A stretch of DNA of 64,000 bases from Variovorax paradoxus. GTDB lineage: Bacteria; Pseudomonadota; Gammaproteobacteria; Burkholderiales; Burkholderiaceae_C. Under the pieces are notes generated by a model, which was given only the letters and a program-made list of their open reading frames with translations, was not told where the DNA came from and searched no databases. This document shows positions 25,831-33,881 of the stretch, piece after piece. The stretch spans positions 2,044,001 to 2,108,000 of the forward strand of contig NZ_CP102931.1 of assembly GCF_024734665.1 (NCBI RefSeq), written 5' to 3'. Position 1 is the stretch's first letter; the number at the start of each line of letters is the position of its first letter. The position numbers and the translations under genes were made by a program.

Positions 25831-27093
25831 ATGTCTTCCACTTCGTCCGCGAGCGCTGGTTCTCCTCCTCACAACAACACCTTGCGCACCGACGCCAAGC
25901 TGATCGGGCTGGTCGGCCTGGCTCATGCGGTCAGCCATTTCAGCCAGCTCATCCTGGCGCCGCTGTTCCCGTGGCTGAAGGACGCGTTCAACGTGAGCTA
26001 TGTGGAGCTGGGCGCGGTGCTCACGGTGTTCTTCGTGGTCTCGTGCATCGTGCAGGCGGCCTCGGGCTTCATCGTCGACAAGCTGGGCCCGCGGCCAGTG
26101 CTGTTCGTCGGGCTCGGGGCGCTGGGGCTGGCGGCTTTCGGCTACGCCGCGGCGCAGAGCTACTGGATGCTGCTGCTGTGCGCTGTGGTCGGCGGCATCG
26201 GCAACGGCGTGTTCCATCCGGTGGACTACACGCTGTTCAACCGCAAGGTCGCGCCGACGCGGCTGGGCCATGCCTACAGCGTGCATGGCATCACCGGCAG
26301 CCTGGGCTGGGCGCTGGCGCCAGCCTTCGTGGTGCCGATCGCCATCGCTTTCTCGTGGCGTGTGGCGCTGGCTTCGGCGGGCGTGGTGGCTCTCGTGGTG
26401 CTGCTGGTGCTGTGGGCGTACCGCAGCGTGCTGTCGCTCGACGCGGCGGCCGTGCACAAGGCCACGGGGCAGGGCGAGCCCGCGCCGGTCGGCGGCGAAT
26501 TCGACTTCTTGCGCATTCCGGCCGTGTGGATGTGCTTCGGTTTCTTCTTCTTCTATGCCGCGGTGATCAGCGTGGTGCAGACCTTCGCGCCGGTGGCCGC
26601 GGGGCACCTGCATGCGGTGCCGGTGGCGCTGGTGGCGGTGTGCCTCACGGTCTACATGGTGGCAAGCGCCGCGGGCATGGTGGTGGGGGGCTTCCTGGCT
26701 TCCGATCCGACGCGATGCGAGCGCATCGTGGGCGCGGGTTTTGGCATTGCGGCCGCGCTGGCGCTGGTGCTGGCGTTCGCGAGCTTTCCGCCGGTCGTGG
26801 TGCCGGTGCTGTTCGGGGCCATGGGTTTTGTCTCGGGTGTCGCCGGGCCGTCGCGCGATCTGTTGGTGAAGAAGTCGACGCCGCCCAATGCGACCGGGCG
26901 CGTGTACGGCGTGGTGTATGCGGGGCTCGACATCGGACAGGCCTTGGCGCCGCTGGTGTTCGGTCGGCTGATGGACCACGGGCAGTACACGAGCGTGATC
27001 GTGGGCCTGGCGCTGGTGCAGGGCGTGCTGATCGCCAGTGCATTCAACGTGCGTCGTGTGCGGCGCACGGCGCTGGTGCCTGCGTCGGCCTGA
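25831..27093 (+). CDS. MFS transporter, FSR-like
   Basis: 420 residues, twelve hydrophobic segments. The block HAVSHFSQLILAPLFPWL near the N terminus and GGIGNGVFHPVDYTLFN resemble the fosmidomycin-resistance (FSR) branch of the major facilitator superfamily, proton-driven exporters in the inner membrane. Divergent from the AraC-type regulator. The substrate cannot be read from the sequence. The 3' neighbour TSUP permease starts 44 bases downstream. Confidence 0.9.
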   Translation: MSSTSSASAGSPPHNNTLRTDAKLIGLVGLAHAVSHFSQLILAPLFPWLKDAFNVSYVELGAVLTVFFVVSCIVQAASGFIVDKLGPRPVLFVGLGALGLAAFGYAAAQSYWMLLLCAVVGGIGNGVFHPVDYTLFNRKVAPTRLGHAYSVHGITGSLGWALAPAFVVPIAIAFSWRVALASAGVVALVVLLVLWAYRSVLSLDAAAVHKATGQGEPAPVGGEFDFLRIPAVWMCFGFFFFYAAVISVVQTFAPVAAGHLHAVPVALVAVCLTVYMVASAAGMVVGGFLASDPTRCERIVGAGFGIAAALALVLAFASFPPVVVPVLFGAMGFVSGVAGPSRDLLVKKSTPPNATGRVYGVVYAGLDIGQALAPLVFGRLMDHGQYTSVIVGLALVQGVLIASAFNVRRVRRTALVPASA

Positions 27094-27136
27094 GCCCCTT
27101 CTTTTGATTGAAAGTGCGGTCGATATCATCGGCCGC

Positions 27137-27886
27137 ATGCAAGCCTTGTATGTCTATGTAGTCGCCGGTGCTGTGCTGGCGGGGTTCGTGCAGGGCCTGT
27201 CGGGCTTTGCGTTCGGGTTGGTGGCGATGTCGGTCTGGGCGTGGACGCTGGAGCCGCAGCTCGCGGCGGTGCTTGCGCTGTTCGGAGCGCTGACGGGGCA
27301 GGTGATCGCGGCTGTCACCGTGCGGCGGTCATTCGACAAGAGTGTTCTCTGGCCCTTTGTGCTCGGTGGGCTGGTCGGGGTGCCGTTCGGTGTCTGGCTG
27401 CTGCCGCACCTTGATCTTGTCGTCTTCAAGCTGTGTCTTGGCGTGCTGCTGGTGCTGTGGTGCCCGGCGATGCTGATGTCGCAGCATCTGCCGAAGGTTT
27501 CGTTCGGTGGGCGTTGGGCTGATGGCGTGGCCGGGGCTATCGGGGGCGCGATGGCTGGGATCGGTGGGTTCTCGGGGACCATTCCCACGCTCTGGTGCAC
27601 CTTGCGCGGCTTTCAGCGCGATACGCAGCGGGCTGTGATCCAGAACTTCAATCTGTCGATGTTGATGGTGGCGTTTGCCATTCATGTTTTCAGCGGGAGC
27701 ATCGGGCGAGCTGTGGTGCCTCTGCTGGGGCTCGTTGCTCTGGCTGTTGCTGTGCCTGTGTTGCTGGGGGCTCGGCTTTATATCGGGATCAGTGAGGTGG
27801 CGTTTCGGAAGCTGGTGTTGGGGTTGTTGACTGCTTCTGGGGTGGCTTTGTTGGCTTCTGCTTTGCCGGCTTTGTTGCGGCGCTGA
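27137..27886 (+). CDS. TSUP (TauE/SafE) family permease
   Basis: 249 residues, about eight hydrophobic segments. GFVQGLSGFAFGLVAMSVWAW and GGAMAGIGGFSGTIPTL are the two internally repeated half motifs of the TauE/SafE family, which export sulfite, sulfoacetate or other anions. The last 450 bases use many T-ending codons (for example GCT TTG TTG GCT TCT GCT TTG), unlike the GC-rich third positions of neighbouring genes. A 22-bp hairpin follows the stop. Confidence 0.88.
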   Translation: MQALYVYVVAGAVLAGFVQGLSGFAFGLVAMSVWAWTLEPQLAAVLALFGALTGQVIAAVTVRRSFDKSVLWPFVLGGLVGVPFGVWLLPHLDLVVFKLCLGVLLVLWCPAMLMSQHLPKVSFGGRWADGVAGAIGGAMAGIGGFSGTIPTLWCTLRGFQRDTQRAVIQNFNLSMLMVAFAIHVFSGSIGRAVVPLLGLVALAVAVPVLLGARLYIGISEVAFRKLVLGLLTASGVALLASALPALLRR

Positions 27887-27892
27887 GGGGTT

Positions 27893-27944
27893 GTGTTCCG
27901 GGGCCGGGTCTCGCCCGCCGGGGCGAGACCCGGCCCCGGAACGC
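27893..27944. terminator. Perfect 22-bp hairpin between convergent permease genes
   Basis: The left arm 27895-27916 and right arm 27921-27942 are exact reverse complements around a 4-base loop GCCG; two more pairs (one a G-T wobble) extend the stem. The arms read GTTCCGGGGCCGGG... and its complement. It starts 8 bases after the TSUP stop and ends 20 bases before the AEC stop, so it can act in both directions. No T-run is present. Confidence 0.7.
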
Positions 27945-27962
27945 ACTACAGAAGACAGCACT

Positions 27963-28868
27963 TCACCGAGGCAGAGCCAAAGCAAACGGCAAACTAACAA
28001 CCCCCAACAAGGTAGACAACGTCACCAACCCCGCCACATAAGGCCCGTTGTACCCCATCCGAGCAGCCAGCACATAAGCACTGGAAGCCGTAGGCACAGC
28101 AGAAAAAGCCATCAACACGGCAGCGTGCGTAGCATCCAGCCGCAACCAAAGCGCCAGCCCCCAGGCAACAAGCGGCAAGAACAGATGCCGTATCGCCAAC
28201 ACCGAAACAGCCAGCACCTTCCCAGCCCCCAGCGTGGAAAACTTCATCCCCGCCCCCGCAGCCAGCAACCCCAATGCGAGCGACGCAGCCCCGATGCGCG
28301 TCAATGTGGGCGTCGCCCAGGCAGGCACAGTCAAGCCCAGCACATTCGCCAGCAGCCCTGCCACCGTCGCGACGATCAGTGGGTTGCGCACCAGTTGCCG
28401 CACGAACCCGGTCTGCGCATGTCGCGTCATCGGCCACACGGCCGCGATGTTGAAGATAGGCACGCACACACCGATCAGCACAGCGATCAGCAACAGGCCT
28501 TCTGGGCCCGCCAGCCGCTCCGCCAGCGCCAGGCAGATGAACGAGTTGAAGCGGAACGCGACTTGCGCGCTGGCCGCGTGGTCGCGTCGGTCGATGTGCG
28601 TGCGCAGGCCCGGAACGAAGGGCAGGGCATAAGCCATCGCGATGCCGCAGGCACCAACGCCGACGCCCGCCGTGAGCAGGCTCGATGTCGCACCGAAGTC
28701 GAGCGGGCTGCGCACGATCGAATGGAACAGCAGTACGGGAAAAAGAAAGTAGTAGACGAGGCTCTCGACCTGATCCCACACGCGGCGGTCGAGCGCGGTG
28801 TAGCGGCACAGGAGCCAGCCGATGGCGATGAGGGAGAAGTCGGGGAAAAGCAGCTGAGCGTAATTCAC
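27963..28868 (-). CDS. AEC-family (auxin efflux carrier-like) permease
   Basis: 301 residues with about ten hydrophobic segments. The N terminus NYAQLLFPDFSLIAIGWLLCR and the C-terminal FSAVPTASSAYVLAARMGYN match bacterial AEC permeases, exporters of small carboxylates such as malate or malonate. The GTG at 28868 is preferred because family members begin at this Asn-Tyr-Ala; a GTG at 28907 would add 13 residues. The downstream half shows the same drift to T/G-rich codons as the convergent TSUP gene. Confidence 0.88.
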   Translation of the reverse strand: MNYAQLLFPDFSLIAIGWLLCRYTALDRRVWDQVESLVYYFLFPVLLFHSIVRSPLDFGATSSLLTAGVGVGACGIAMAYALPFVPGLRTHIDRRDHAASAQVAFRFNSFICLALAERLAGPEGLLLIAVLIGVCVPIFNIAAVWPMTRHAQTGFVRQLVRNPLIVATVAGLLANVLGLTVPAWATPTLTRIGAASLALGLLAAGAGMKFSTLGAGKVLAVSVLAIRHLFLPLVAWGLALWLRLDATHAAVLMAFSAVPTASSAYVLAARMGYNGPYVAGLVTLSTLLGVVSLPFALALPR

Positions 28869-28987
28869 CGCTTCGAGGATAAACCCGCTTGACCATGGGT
28901 AATCCACAGCACGGAGAGCGCTCCTGAACCGCTAGCATCCGGGCTTTGTTTTTCGACATCATTCATTCAAATACCAAGGAGTTTTCG

Positions 28988-29962
28988 ATGCAACGTCGTC
29001 AATGGAGCGCGCTGGTGGGAGGCGCCGCACTGGTCGCCATCGCGGGTCAGAGCTTTGCGCAGGGTTACCCCAACAAGCCCGTCGAACTGAGCGTGCCCTT
29101 CGCACCGGGCGGCACGACGGACATCGTGGCGCGCGTGATCTCCGATCCGCTGGGCAAGGTGCTGGGTCAGCCCGTGGTGGTGATCAACCGCGCAGGTGGC
29201 GGCGGCATCGTGGGCGCGGCCGAAACGGCACGCGCCACGCCCGACGGCTACAAGCTCGGCATTGCCACAGTGTCGAGCACGGCGGCCAACCCGGCCATCA
29301 ACCCGAAGACGCCGTACGACCCGATCAACGACTTCACGCCGATCATCAACATCGCGGCCACGCCGAACATCATTGCCGTCAACCCGAGCTTCCCGGCCAA
29401 GAACTACGCCGAGTTCGTGGCCGAGCTGAAGAAGAACCCCGGCAAGTATTCGTACGCCTCGTCGGGCACGGGCGGCATCGGCCACCTGCTGATGGAGCTC
29501 TACAAGAGCCTGACCAACACCTTCGTCACGCATATCCCGTACCGCGGCGCGGGCCCGGCGTTGAACGACGTGGTGGCCGGGCAGGTGCCGATCATGTTCG
29601 ACAACATTCCCTCGGCAATGCCCTTCATCCAGAGTGGCCGGCTGATCCCCATCGTGGTGTCTGCACCGCAGCGCCTGGCCGCGTTGCCCAATGTGCCGAC
29701 CTTCAAGGAAGTGGGCCTGGAGCCGGTGAACCGCATGGCCTACTACGGCATCCTCGGCCCCAAGGGCCTGCCGAAGGAAGTGGTCGAAAAGATCAGCGCG
29801 GGCGTGAAGAAGGCCGTGGAAGAACCGGCAGTGCGCAAGCGCATTGAGGACACGGGCTCGCTGATCGTGGCCAACTCGCCCGAGCAGTTCGCTGCGCAGA
29901 TCAAGGCCGAGTACGAGGTCTACAAGCAGGTCGTGAAGAAGCAGAACCTGAAGCTCGACTGA
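28988..29962 (+). CDS. Bug-family tricarboxylate/carboxylate binding protein
   Basis: 324 residues, periplasmic binding protein of the TctC/Bug family. Signal peptide ends at SFAQG (about 24); then VELSVPFAPGGTTDIVARV, VVINRAGGGGIVGA and the typical ILGPKGLPKEVVEKI. AAGGAG lies 7 bases before the ATG. Ligand unknown; no TctA/TctB genes adjacent. Divergent from the AEC permease, 119 bases apart; closed by a strong terminator. Confidence 0.92.
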   Translation: MQRRQWSALVGGAALVAIAGQSFAQGYPNKPVELSVPFAPGGTTDIVARVISDPLGKVLGQPVVVINRAGGGGIVGAAETARATPDGYKLGIATVSSTAANPAINPKTPYDPINDFTPIINIAATPNIIAVNPSFPAKNYAEFVAELKKNPGKYSYASSGTGGIGHLLMELYKSLTNTFVTHIPYRGAGPALNDVVAGQVPIMFDNIPSAMPFIQSGRLIPIVVSAPQRLAALPNVPTFKEVGLEPVNRMAYYGILGPKGLPKEVVEKISAGVKKAVEEPAVRKRIEDTGSLIVANSPEQFAAQIKAEYEVYKQVVKKQNLKLD

Positions 29963-29983
29963 TAACTCTTCTTCGCACGAAAG

Positions 29984-30016
29984 AAAGCCGCCCGCATGCC
30001 GGGCGGCTTTTTCTTT
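29984..30016 (+). terminator. Intrinsic terminator after the Bug gene
   Basis: AAAGCCGCCCG (29984-29994)/CGGGCGGCTTT (30000-30010), 11-bp perfect stem, loop CATGC, followed by TTCTTTT. It separates the Bug gene from xerD, whose ATG is only 17 bases on, so xerD must be transcribed from a promoter within or just after this element or by read-through. Confidence 0.85.
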
Positions 30017-30032
30017 TGTTATCTTGCAAGGC

Positions 30033-30941
30033 ATGACCGAGGCAGCCACGCAGACACCCGACATCGACGACTTCATCGACGCCCTCTGGCTCGAAGACGG
30101 GCTGTCCAAGAACACGCTGGCCGCCTACCGCCGCGACCTCGCGCTGTTCGCGCAGTGGCTGCACGCGCAGCGCAACGGCGCCGGGCTCGATGCCGCGAAA
30201 GAGAACGACCTGCAGGCCTACATGGGCGTGCGCCTGTCCACCAAGGGCAAGGCCACTTCGGCCAACCGCCGTCTCACCGTGTTCAAGCGCTACTACCGCT
30301 GGGCGCTGCGCGAGCGGCGCATCGTGGCCGACCCGAGCATCCGGCTCGCGCCCGCGCGGCAGATGCCGCGCGCCATCAAGACGCTGTCGGAAAAGCAGGT
30401 CGACGACCTGCTGGCCGCGCCCGACGTCGAGTCGCCGCTCGGCCTGCGGGACCGCGCGATGCTGGAGCTGATGTACGCGAGCGGCCTGCGCGTGAGCGAG
30501 CTGGTGGCGCTCAAGGCCATCGACATGAGCCTGAACGACGGCGTGCTGCGCGTGCTCGGCAAGGGCAACAAGGAGCGGCTCGTGCCCTTCGGCGGCGAGG
30601 CGCGGCGCTGGATCGAGCGCTACCTGGAAGAGTCGCGCCCCGCCATCCTCGACGGGCAGCAGACGCCCGACCTGTTCGTGACCGCGCGCGGCGCGGGCAT
30701 GACGCGCGTGATGTTCTGGATCATCGTGAAGAAGCACGCCACCGCGGCCGGCATCCACGTGCCGCTGTCGCCGCACACGCTGCGCCATGCCTTCGCCACG
30801 CACTTGCTGAACCACGGGGTCGATTTGCGCGCGGTGCAGTTGCTGCTGGGGCATGCCGACATCTCGACGACGACGATCTACACGCATGTGGCGCGCGAGC
30901 GCCTGAAGCAGCTGCATGCGCAGCACCATCCGCGTGGATGA
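30033..30941 (+). CDS. xerD: Tyrosine recombinase XerD
   Basis: Resolves chromosome dimers at dif with XerC and FtsK. 302 residues. N-terminal SAM-like core-binding domain (residues 10-100) and a C-terminal catalytic domain with Arg in SGLRVSEL, Lys in GKGNKERLVP, His-x-x-Arg in PHTLRHAFATHLL, His in LGHADISTT and the nucleophilic Tyr in TIYTHVARERL. Start ATG at 30033 has AAGG close upstream; a TTG three codons earlier is less likely. No integrase context (no att site or phage genes), which supports the housekeeping XerD call. Confidence 0.95.
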   Translation: MTEAATQTPDIDDFIDALWLEDGLSKNTLAAYRRDLALFAQWLHAQRNGAGLDAAKENDLQAYMGVRLSTKGKATSANRRLTVFKRYYRWALRERRIVADPSIRLAPARQMPRAIKTLSEKQVDDLLAAPDVESPLGLRDRAMLELMYASGLRVSELVALKAIDMSLNDGVLRVLGKGNKERLVPFGGEARRWIERYLEESRPAILDGQQTPDLFVTARGAGMTRVMFWIIVKKHATAAGIHVPLSPHTLRHAFATHLLNHGVDLRAVQLLLGHADISTTTIYTHVARERLKQLHAQHHPRG

Positions 30942-30991
30942 AGGCGGACAATGAGAAGCGACGCAACACCTGCAGACGAACGACAGACACC

Positions 30992-31984
30992 ATGAATTTC
31001 CTTGCTTCCTCGAAGCCTTCGCACCGCGTGGCAACCCGCCTTCTTGCCGCGGCCGCGCTGTGCGCCGCTTCCGGCGCGCACGCGCAGGCCGTGCCCAAGA
31101 CCGTGCGGCTCATCGTCGCCTATCCGGCGGGCGGCGTCAGCGACGTGGTCGCGCGCGCACTGGGCGACCGGCTCGCAGCGCAGATGGGCATCACGGTGAT
31201 CGTGGACAACCGCGCCGGCGCTAGCGGTGCCATCGGCATGGACGCCGTCGCCAAGGCCGCGCCCGACGGCGCGACGCTGGGCTTCTCGGCCATCAGCCCG
31301 CTGGTGCTGAGCCCGCATCTGGGCAAGCTGTCCTTCGACCCGCTGAAAGACGTGGCGCCGGTGGCGAGCGTGATGTATTCGCCGGTGCTGCTGATTGCCA
31401 CGCCGGCCAGCAAGGCAAAGGATTTCCGCGCGTTGATCGACGATGCCAAGGCGCATCCGGGTGCGGTGCGCTGGGCCACGTCGGGGCCGGCCTCGCTCGG
31501 GCACATCGTGCTGGAGCAGCTGCGTGCGGCGGCGGGCGTCGACATCACGCACGTGCCCTACAAGGGCGGCGGCCAGCAGCTCAACGATGCAATCGGCGGG
31601 CAGTTCGAGATTCTTTCGACCAACGCGAGCCCGACGCTGTCGTCGCACATCCAGTCGGGCAAGCTGCGCCCGCTGGCGGTGGGCGCGCCTGCGCGCCTCG
31701 AGAGCCTGCCGCAGGTGCCTACGCTGGGCGAGCTGGGCTACAAGGCGGCCAATATCAATTCGCTGTTCGGCGTGTTCGCGCCCGCGGCCACGCCGAGCGC
31801 TCTGGTTGCGAAGTACAACGCCGAGATCAACAAGGCGCTGGCCAGCCCTGAACTGCGCGCCAAGCTCACGGCCACCGACAACGTGCCGACCGGCGGCACT
31901 GCGGCCGCGTTTGCGAAAGAGATCGCCAGCGAGTTCGAAAGCAACGGCCGCATCGTGAAGGCCGCGGGCATCAAGGCCGACTGA
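30992..31984 (+). CDS. Bug-family tricarboxylate/carboxylate binding protein
   Basis: 330 residues with a signal peptide ending at SGAHAQA (about 32). Family blocks VRLIVAYPAGGVSDVVAR, VIVDNRAGASGAIGMDA, THVPYKGGGQQLND and FGVFAPAATPSALV. Third member of this family in the window. No membrane partners adjacent. It lies between xerD and a TetR-type regulator gene; a relation to the regulator is possible but not shown. Confidence 0.92.
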   Translation: MNFLASSKPSHRVATRLLAAAALCAASGAHAQAVPKTVRLIVAYPAGGVSDVVARALGDRLAAQMGITVIVDNRAGASGAIGMDAVAKAAPDGATLGFSAISPLVLSPHLGKLSFDPLKDVAPVASVMYSPVLLIATPASKAKDFRALIDDAKAHPGAVRWATSGPASLGHIVLEQLRAAAGVDITHVPYKGGGQQLNDAIGGQFEILSTNASPTLSSHIQSGKLRPLAVGAPARLESLPQVPTLGELGYKAANINSLFGVFAPAATPSALVAKYNAEINKALASPELRAKLTATDNVPTGGTAAAFAKEIASEFESNGRIVKAAGIKAD

Positions 31985-32004
31985 CGCCTGAATGACACCT
32001 CGGC

Positions 32005-32033
32005 TTGTGGTTTGATTTTCCCTACCTTATAGT
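32005..32033 (+). promoter_or_regulatory. Promoter of the TetR-type gene
   Basis: TTGTGG (32005-32010), 17-base spacer, TATAGT (32028-32033). Transcription would start about 7 bases after the -10 box, i.e. at the ATG (32040), predicting a leaderless mRNA; no ribosome-binding site is visible. The operator at 32021-32040 covers the -10 box and the start point. Confidence 0.6.
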
Positions 32034-32040
32034 AGGTAGA
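32021..32040. promoter_or_regulatory. Operator 1, CCTACC-N8-GGTAGA, at tetR-type gene
   Basis: CCTACC (32021-32026), 8-base centre, GGTAGA (32035-32040). The symmetric core is CTACC-N8-GGTAG. It overlies the -10 box and the start codon, as expected for autorepression. The same arms and spacing recur at 32669-32688. Confidence 0.7.
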
Positions 32041-32615
32041 TGACCAGCGCCACAGCCCTTGCCACCGGCAGCACCCGCGAGCAGATCCTCGCGGTGGCGC
32101 GCGGGTTCATCGAAACGCGTTCCTACCTGGGCTTCAGCTTCCAGGACGTGGCCGATGCGGTCGGCGTGCGCAAAGCCAGCCTGTACCACCACTTCCCGAC
32201 CAAGGAGGCGCTGGGCGTCGCAGTGATTCGCGCGGCCACGCAGGGCTTCAAGGACTGGGACGCCGCCCGGGCGCGCGAGCCGAAGGACGCGCTCGAGTCG
32301 TATTTCCGCATGTACCGCAACACGCTCAGGGCCGGCTCGGGCGTGTGTCCCGCCGGGGCGCTGGCGCCCGGCTGGGGCGTCATCAACGACGAGCTGCGCC
32401 AGGCCGTGCAGGAGCTGCGCAACACGCAGGTGACGTGGCTCTCCGGCGTGCTAGGTGCGCTGATGCCGGCGAAGAAGAAGGGCACGTCTGTCGCTTCGCT
32501 GGCCGCGTACGTGTTTTCGGTCTGCCAGGGCGCGTTGTTGTCGGCGCGCATGACAGGGCGCGTGGACGACTTCGACGAAGCTGTCGCGCAACTCAGGAGT
32601 TCACTGCCTGGCTGA
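32040..32615 (+). CDS. TetR/AcrR-family transcriptional regulator
   Basis: 191 residues. N-terminal TetR HTH (YLGFSFQDVADAVGVRKASLYHHFPTKEALG, residues 25-57), then a helical ligand domain containing one notable Cys (GSGVCPAGALAPGW). Operators with identical arms in front of this gene and of the thiolase gene (32710) indicate that it represses itself and the thiolase/MaoC pair. The ligand is probably an acyl-CoA or related compound, by analogy with regulators of beta-oxidation; this is inference. Confidence 0.92.
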   Translation: MTSATALATGSTREQILAVARGFIETRSYLGFSFQDVADAVGVRKASLYHHFPTKEALGVAVIRAATQGFKDWDAARAREPKDALESYFRMYRNTLRAGSGVCPAGALAPGWGVINDELRQAVQELRNTQVTWLSGVLGALMPAKKKGTSVASLAAYVFSVCQGALLSARMTGRVDDFDEAVAQLRSSLPG

Positions 32616-32631
32616 CCGCCAGGCCTGATGC

Positions 32632-32658
32632 AGGCACGCTTCGGCGTGCCTATTTTTT
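32632..32658 (+). terminator. Intrinsic terminator of the TetR-type gene
   Basis: AGGCACGC (32632-32639), loop TTCG, GCGTGCCT (32644-32651), then ATTTTTT. A classical UUCG-capped terminator. Its T-run merges into a TTGACC sequence (32657-32662) that is the best -35 candidate of the thiolase gene. Confidence 0.85.
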
Positions 32659-32668
32659 GACCTAACAG

Positions 32669-32688
32669 CCTACCGATTGGATGGTAGA
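32669..32688. promoter_or_regulatory. Operator 2, CCTACC-N8-GGTAGA, at thiolase gene
   Basis: CCTACC (32669-32674), 8-base centre, GGTAGA (32683-32688), 21 bases before the thiolase ATG and just downstream of the -35 candidate TTGACC (32657-32662). Same arms and spacing as operator 1, with a different centre, which is what a bound dimer would leave. Confidence 0.7.
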
Positions 32689-32709
32689 CAAAACCTGCTG
32701 GAGCAACCC

Positions 32710-33843
32710 ATGAAAGCCGTCATTTCCGCCTACGCCCGTTCCCCTTTTCATTTCTCGAAAAAAGGCGCACTCGCCGAGGTGCGGCCCGACACGCTCGCCG
32801 CCGGCGTGGTGCGCGGCCTGCTGCAGCGCACAGACCTCGACCCTGCGCTGCTCGAAGACGTCATCCTCGGCTGCGCATACCCCGAAGCCTCGCAAGGCAA
32901 CAACCTCGCGCGCATCGTCGGGCTGCTGGCCGGCCTGCCGCACGAGGTAGGCGGCATGACGGTGAACCGCTTCTGCGGCTCGTCGATGCAGGCCGTGCAC
33001 ATCGCCGCCGCGCAGATCGAGGCGGGCATGGGCGACGCCTTCCTGTGCGTCGGCGTGGAGTCGATGACGATGGTGCCTCAGGGCGGTTTCAACTTTTCGC
33101 CGAGCCCCGAGCTGAAGGAGAACACCGACGCCTACATCTCGATGGGCGAGACGGCCGAGAACGTGGCGCAACGCTGGAACGTGAGCCGTGCCGACCAGGA
33201 GGCCTTTGCGGTGGAGTCGCACCGCAAGGCGGCCGAGGCGCGCGCGCAGGGGCGCCTGGCAGGCGAGATCGTGCCCGTGCGCCTGGCCTCGGGCGACATC
33301 GTCGATGCCGACGGCTGCATCCGGCCCACGACTTCGGCCGAGGCGCTGGCGAACCTGAAGCCCGCGTTCCGCCCCGATGGCGTTGTGACTGCCGGCACCT
33401 CGTCGCCGCTGACCGATGGAGCGGCCGTGGTGCTCGTCACCAGCGATGCCTTCGCCGCCAAGCATGGCCTGCAGGCGCTGGCGCGCATCCGGTCGTTTGC
33501 GACAGTGGGCGTCGACCCGGCCATCATGGGCATCGGCCCGATTCCCGCGACCCGCAAGGCGCTGGCGCGCGCCGGTTTGAGCGCGGCCGACCTCGACGTG
33601 ATCGAGATCAACGAAGCCTTCTCCTCGCAGGCGCTGGCCTGCATCCGCGACCTCGGGCTCGACCCGGCGAAGATCAACCTCGACGGCGGCGGCTTGTCCA
33701 TCGGCCATCCGTTGGGTGCGACGGGTGCGCGCATCACCGGCAAGGCAGCGTCGCTGCTGGCGCGCGAGAAGGGCCGCTACGCGCTGGCCACGCAGTGCAT
33801 CGGCGGCGGGCAGGGCATTGCGACGATTCTCGAGCGCGTCTGA
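32710..33843 (+). CDS. Acetyl-CoA C-acyltransferase (thiolase, FadA-like)
   Basis: 377 residues. Cys nucleophile in NRFCGSSMQA (near 86), His in GHPLGATGARI, second Cys in QCIGGGQG. The ENVAQRWNVSRADQEAFAVESHRKA stretch is typical of degradative thiolases (FadA group), which cleave 3-ketoacyl-CoA. ATG at 32710 has GGAG 8 bases upstream; an upstream TTG would lie inside the operator. Preceded by operator 2 and followed by a MaoC hydratase, which points to an inducible acyl-CoA degradation step pair. Confidence 0.93.
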   Translation: MKAVISAYARSPFHFSKKGALAEVRPDTLAAGVVRGLLQRTDLDPALLEDVILGCAYPEASQGNNLARIVGLLAGLPHEVGGMTVNRFCGSSMQAVHIAAAQIEAGMGDAFLCVGVESMTMVPQGGFNFSPSPELKENTDAYISMGETAENVAQRWNVSRADQEAFAVESHRKAAEARAQGRLAGEIVPVRLASGDIVDADGCIRPTTSAEALANLKPAFRPDGVVTAGTSSPLTDGAAVVLVTSDAFAAKHGLQALARIRSFATVGVDPAIMGIGPIPATRKALARAGLSAADLDVIEINEAFSSQALACIRDLGLDPAKINLDGGGLSIGHPLGATGARITGKAASLLAREKGRYALATQCIGGGQGIATILERV

Positions 33844-33881
33844 ACGCCTGAGAATGCGGGCAGGAAGCACAAGGAGACCCG

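Noticed and set aside
28966..30115. Minus-strand open frame opposite the Bug gene and terminator
   Set aside because: It crosses a strong terminator and shadows a complete Bug-family protein.
30033..30941. Tyrosine recombinase as a sign of an integrated element
   Set aside because: The protein is a typical XerD and no tRNA, att repeats or phage genes are nearby.
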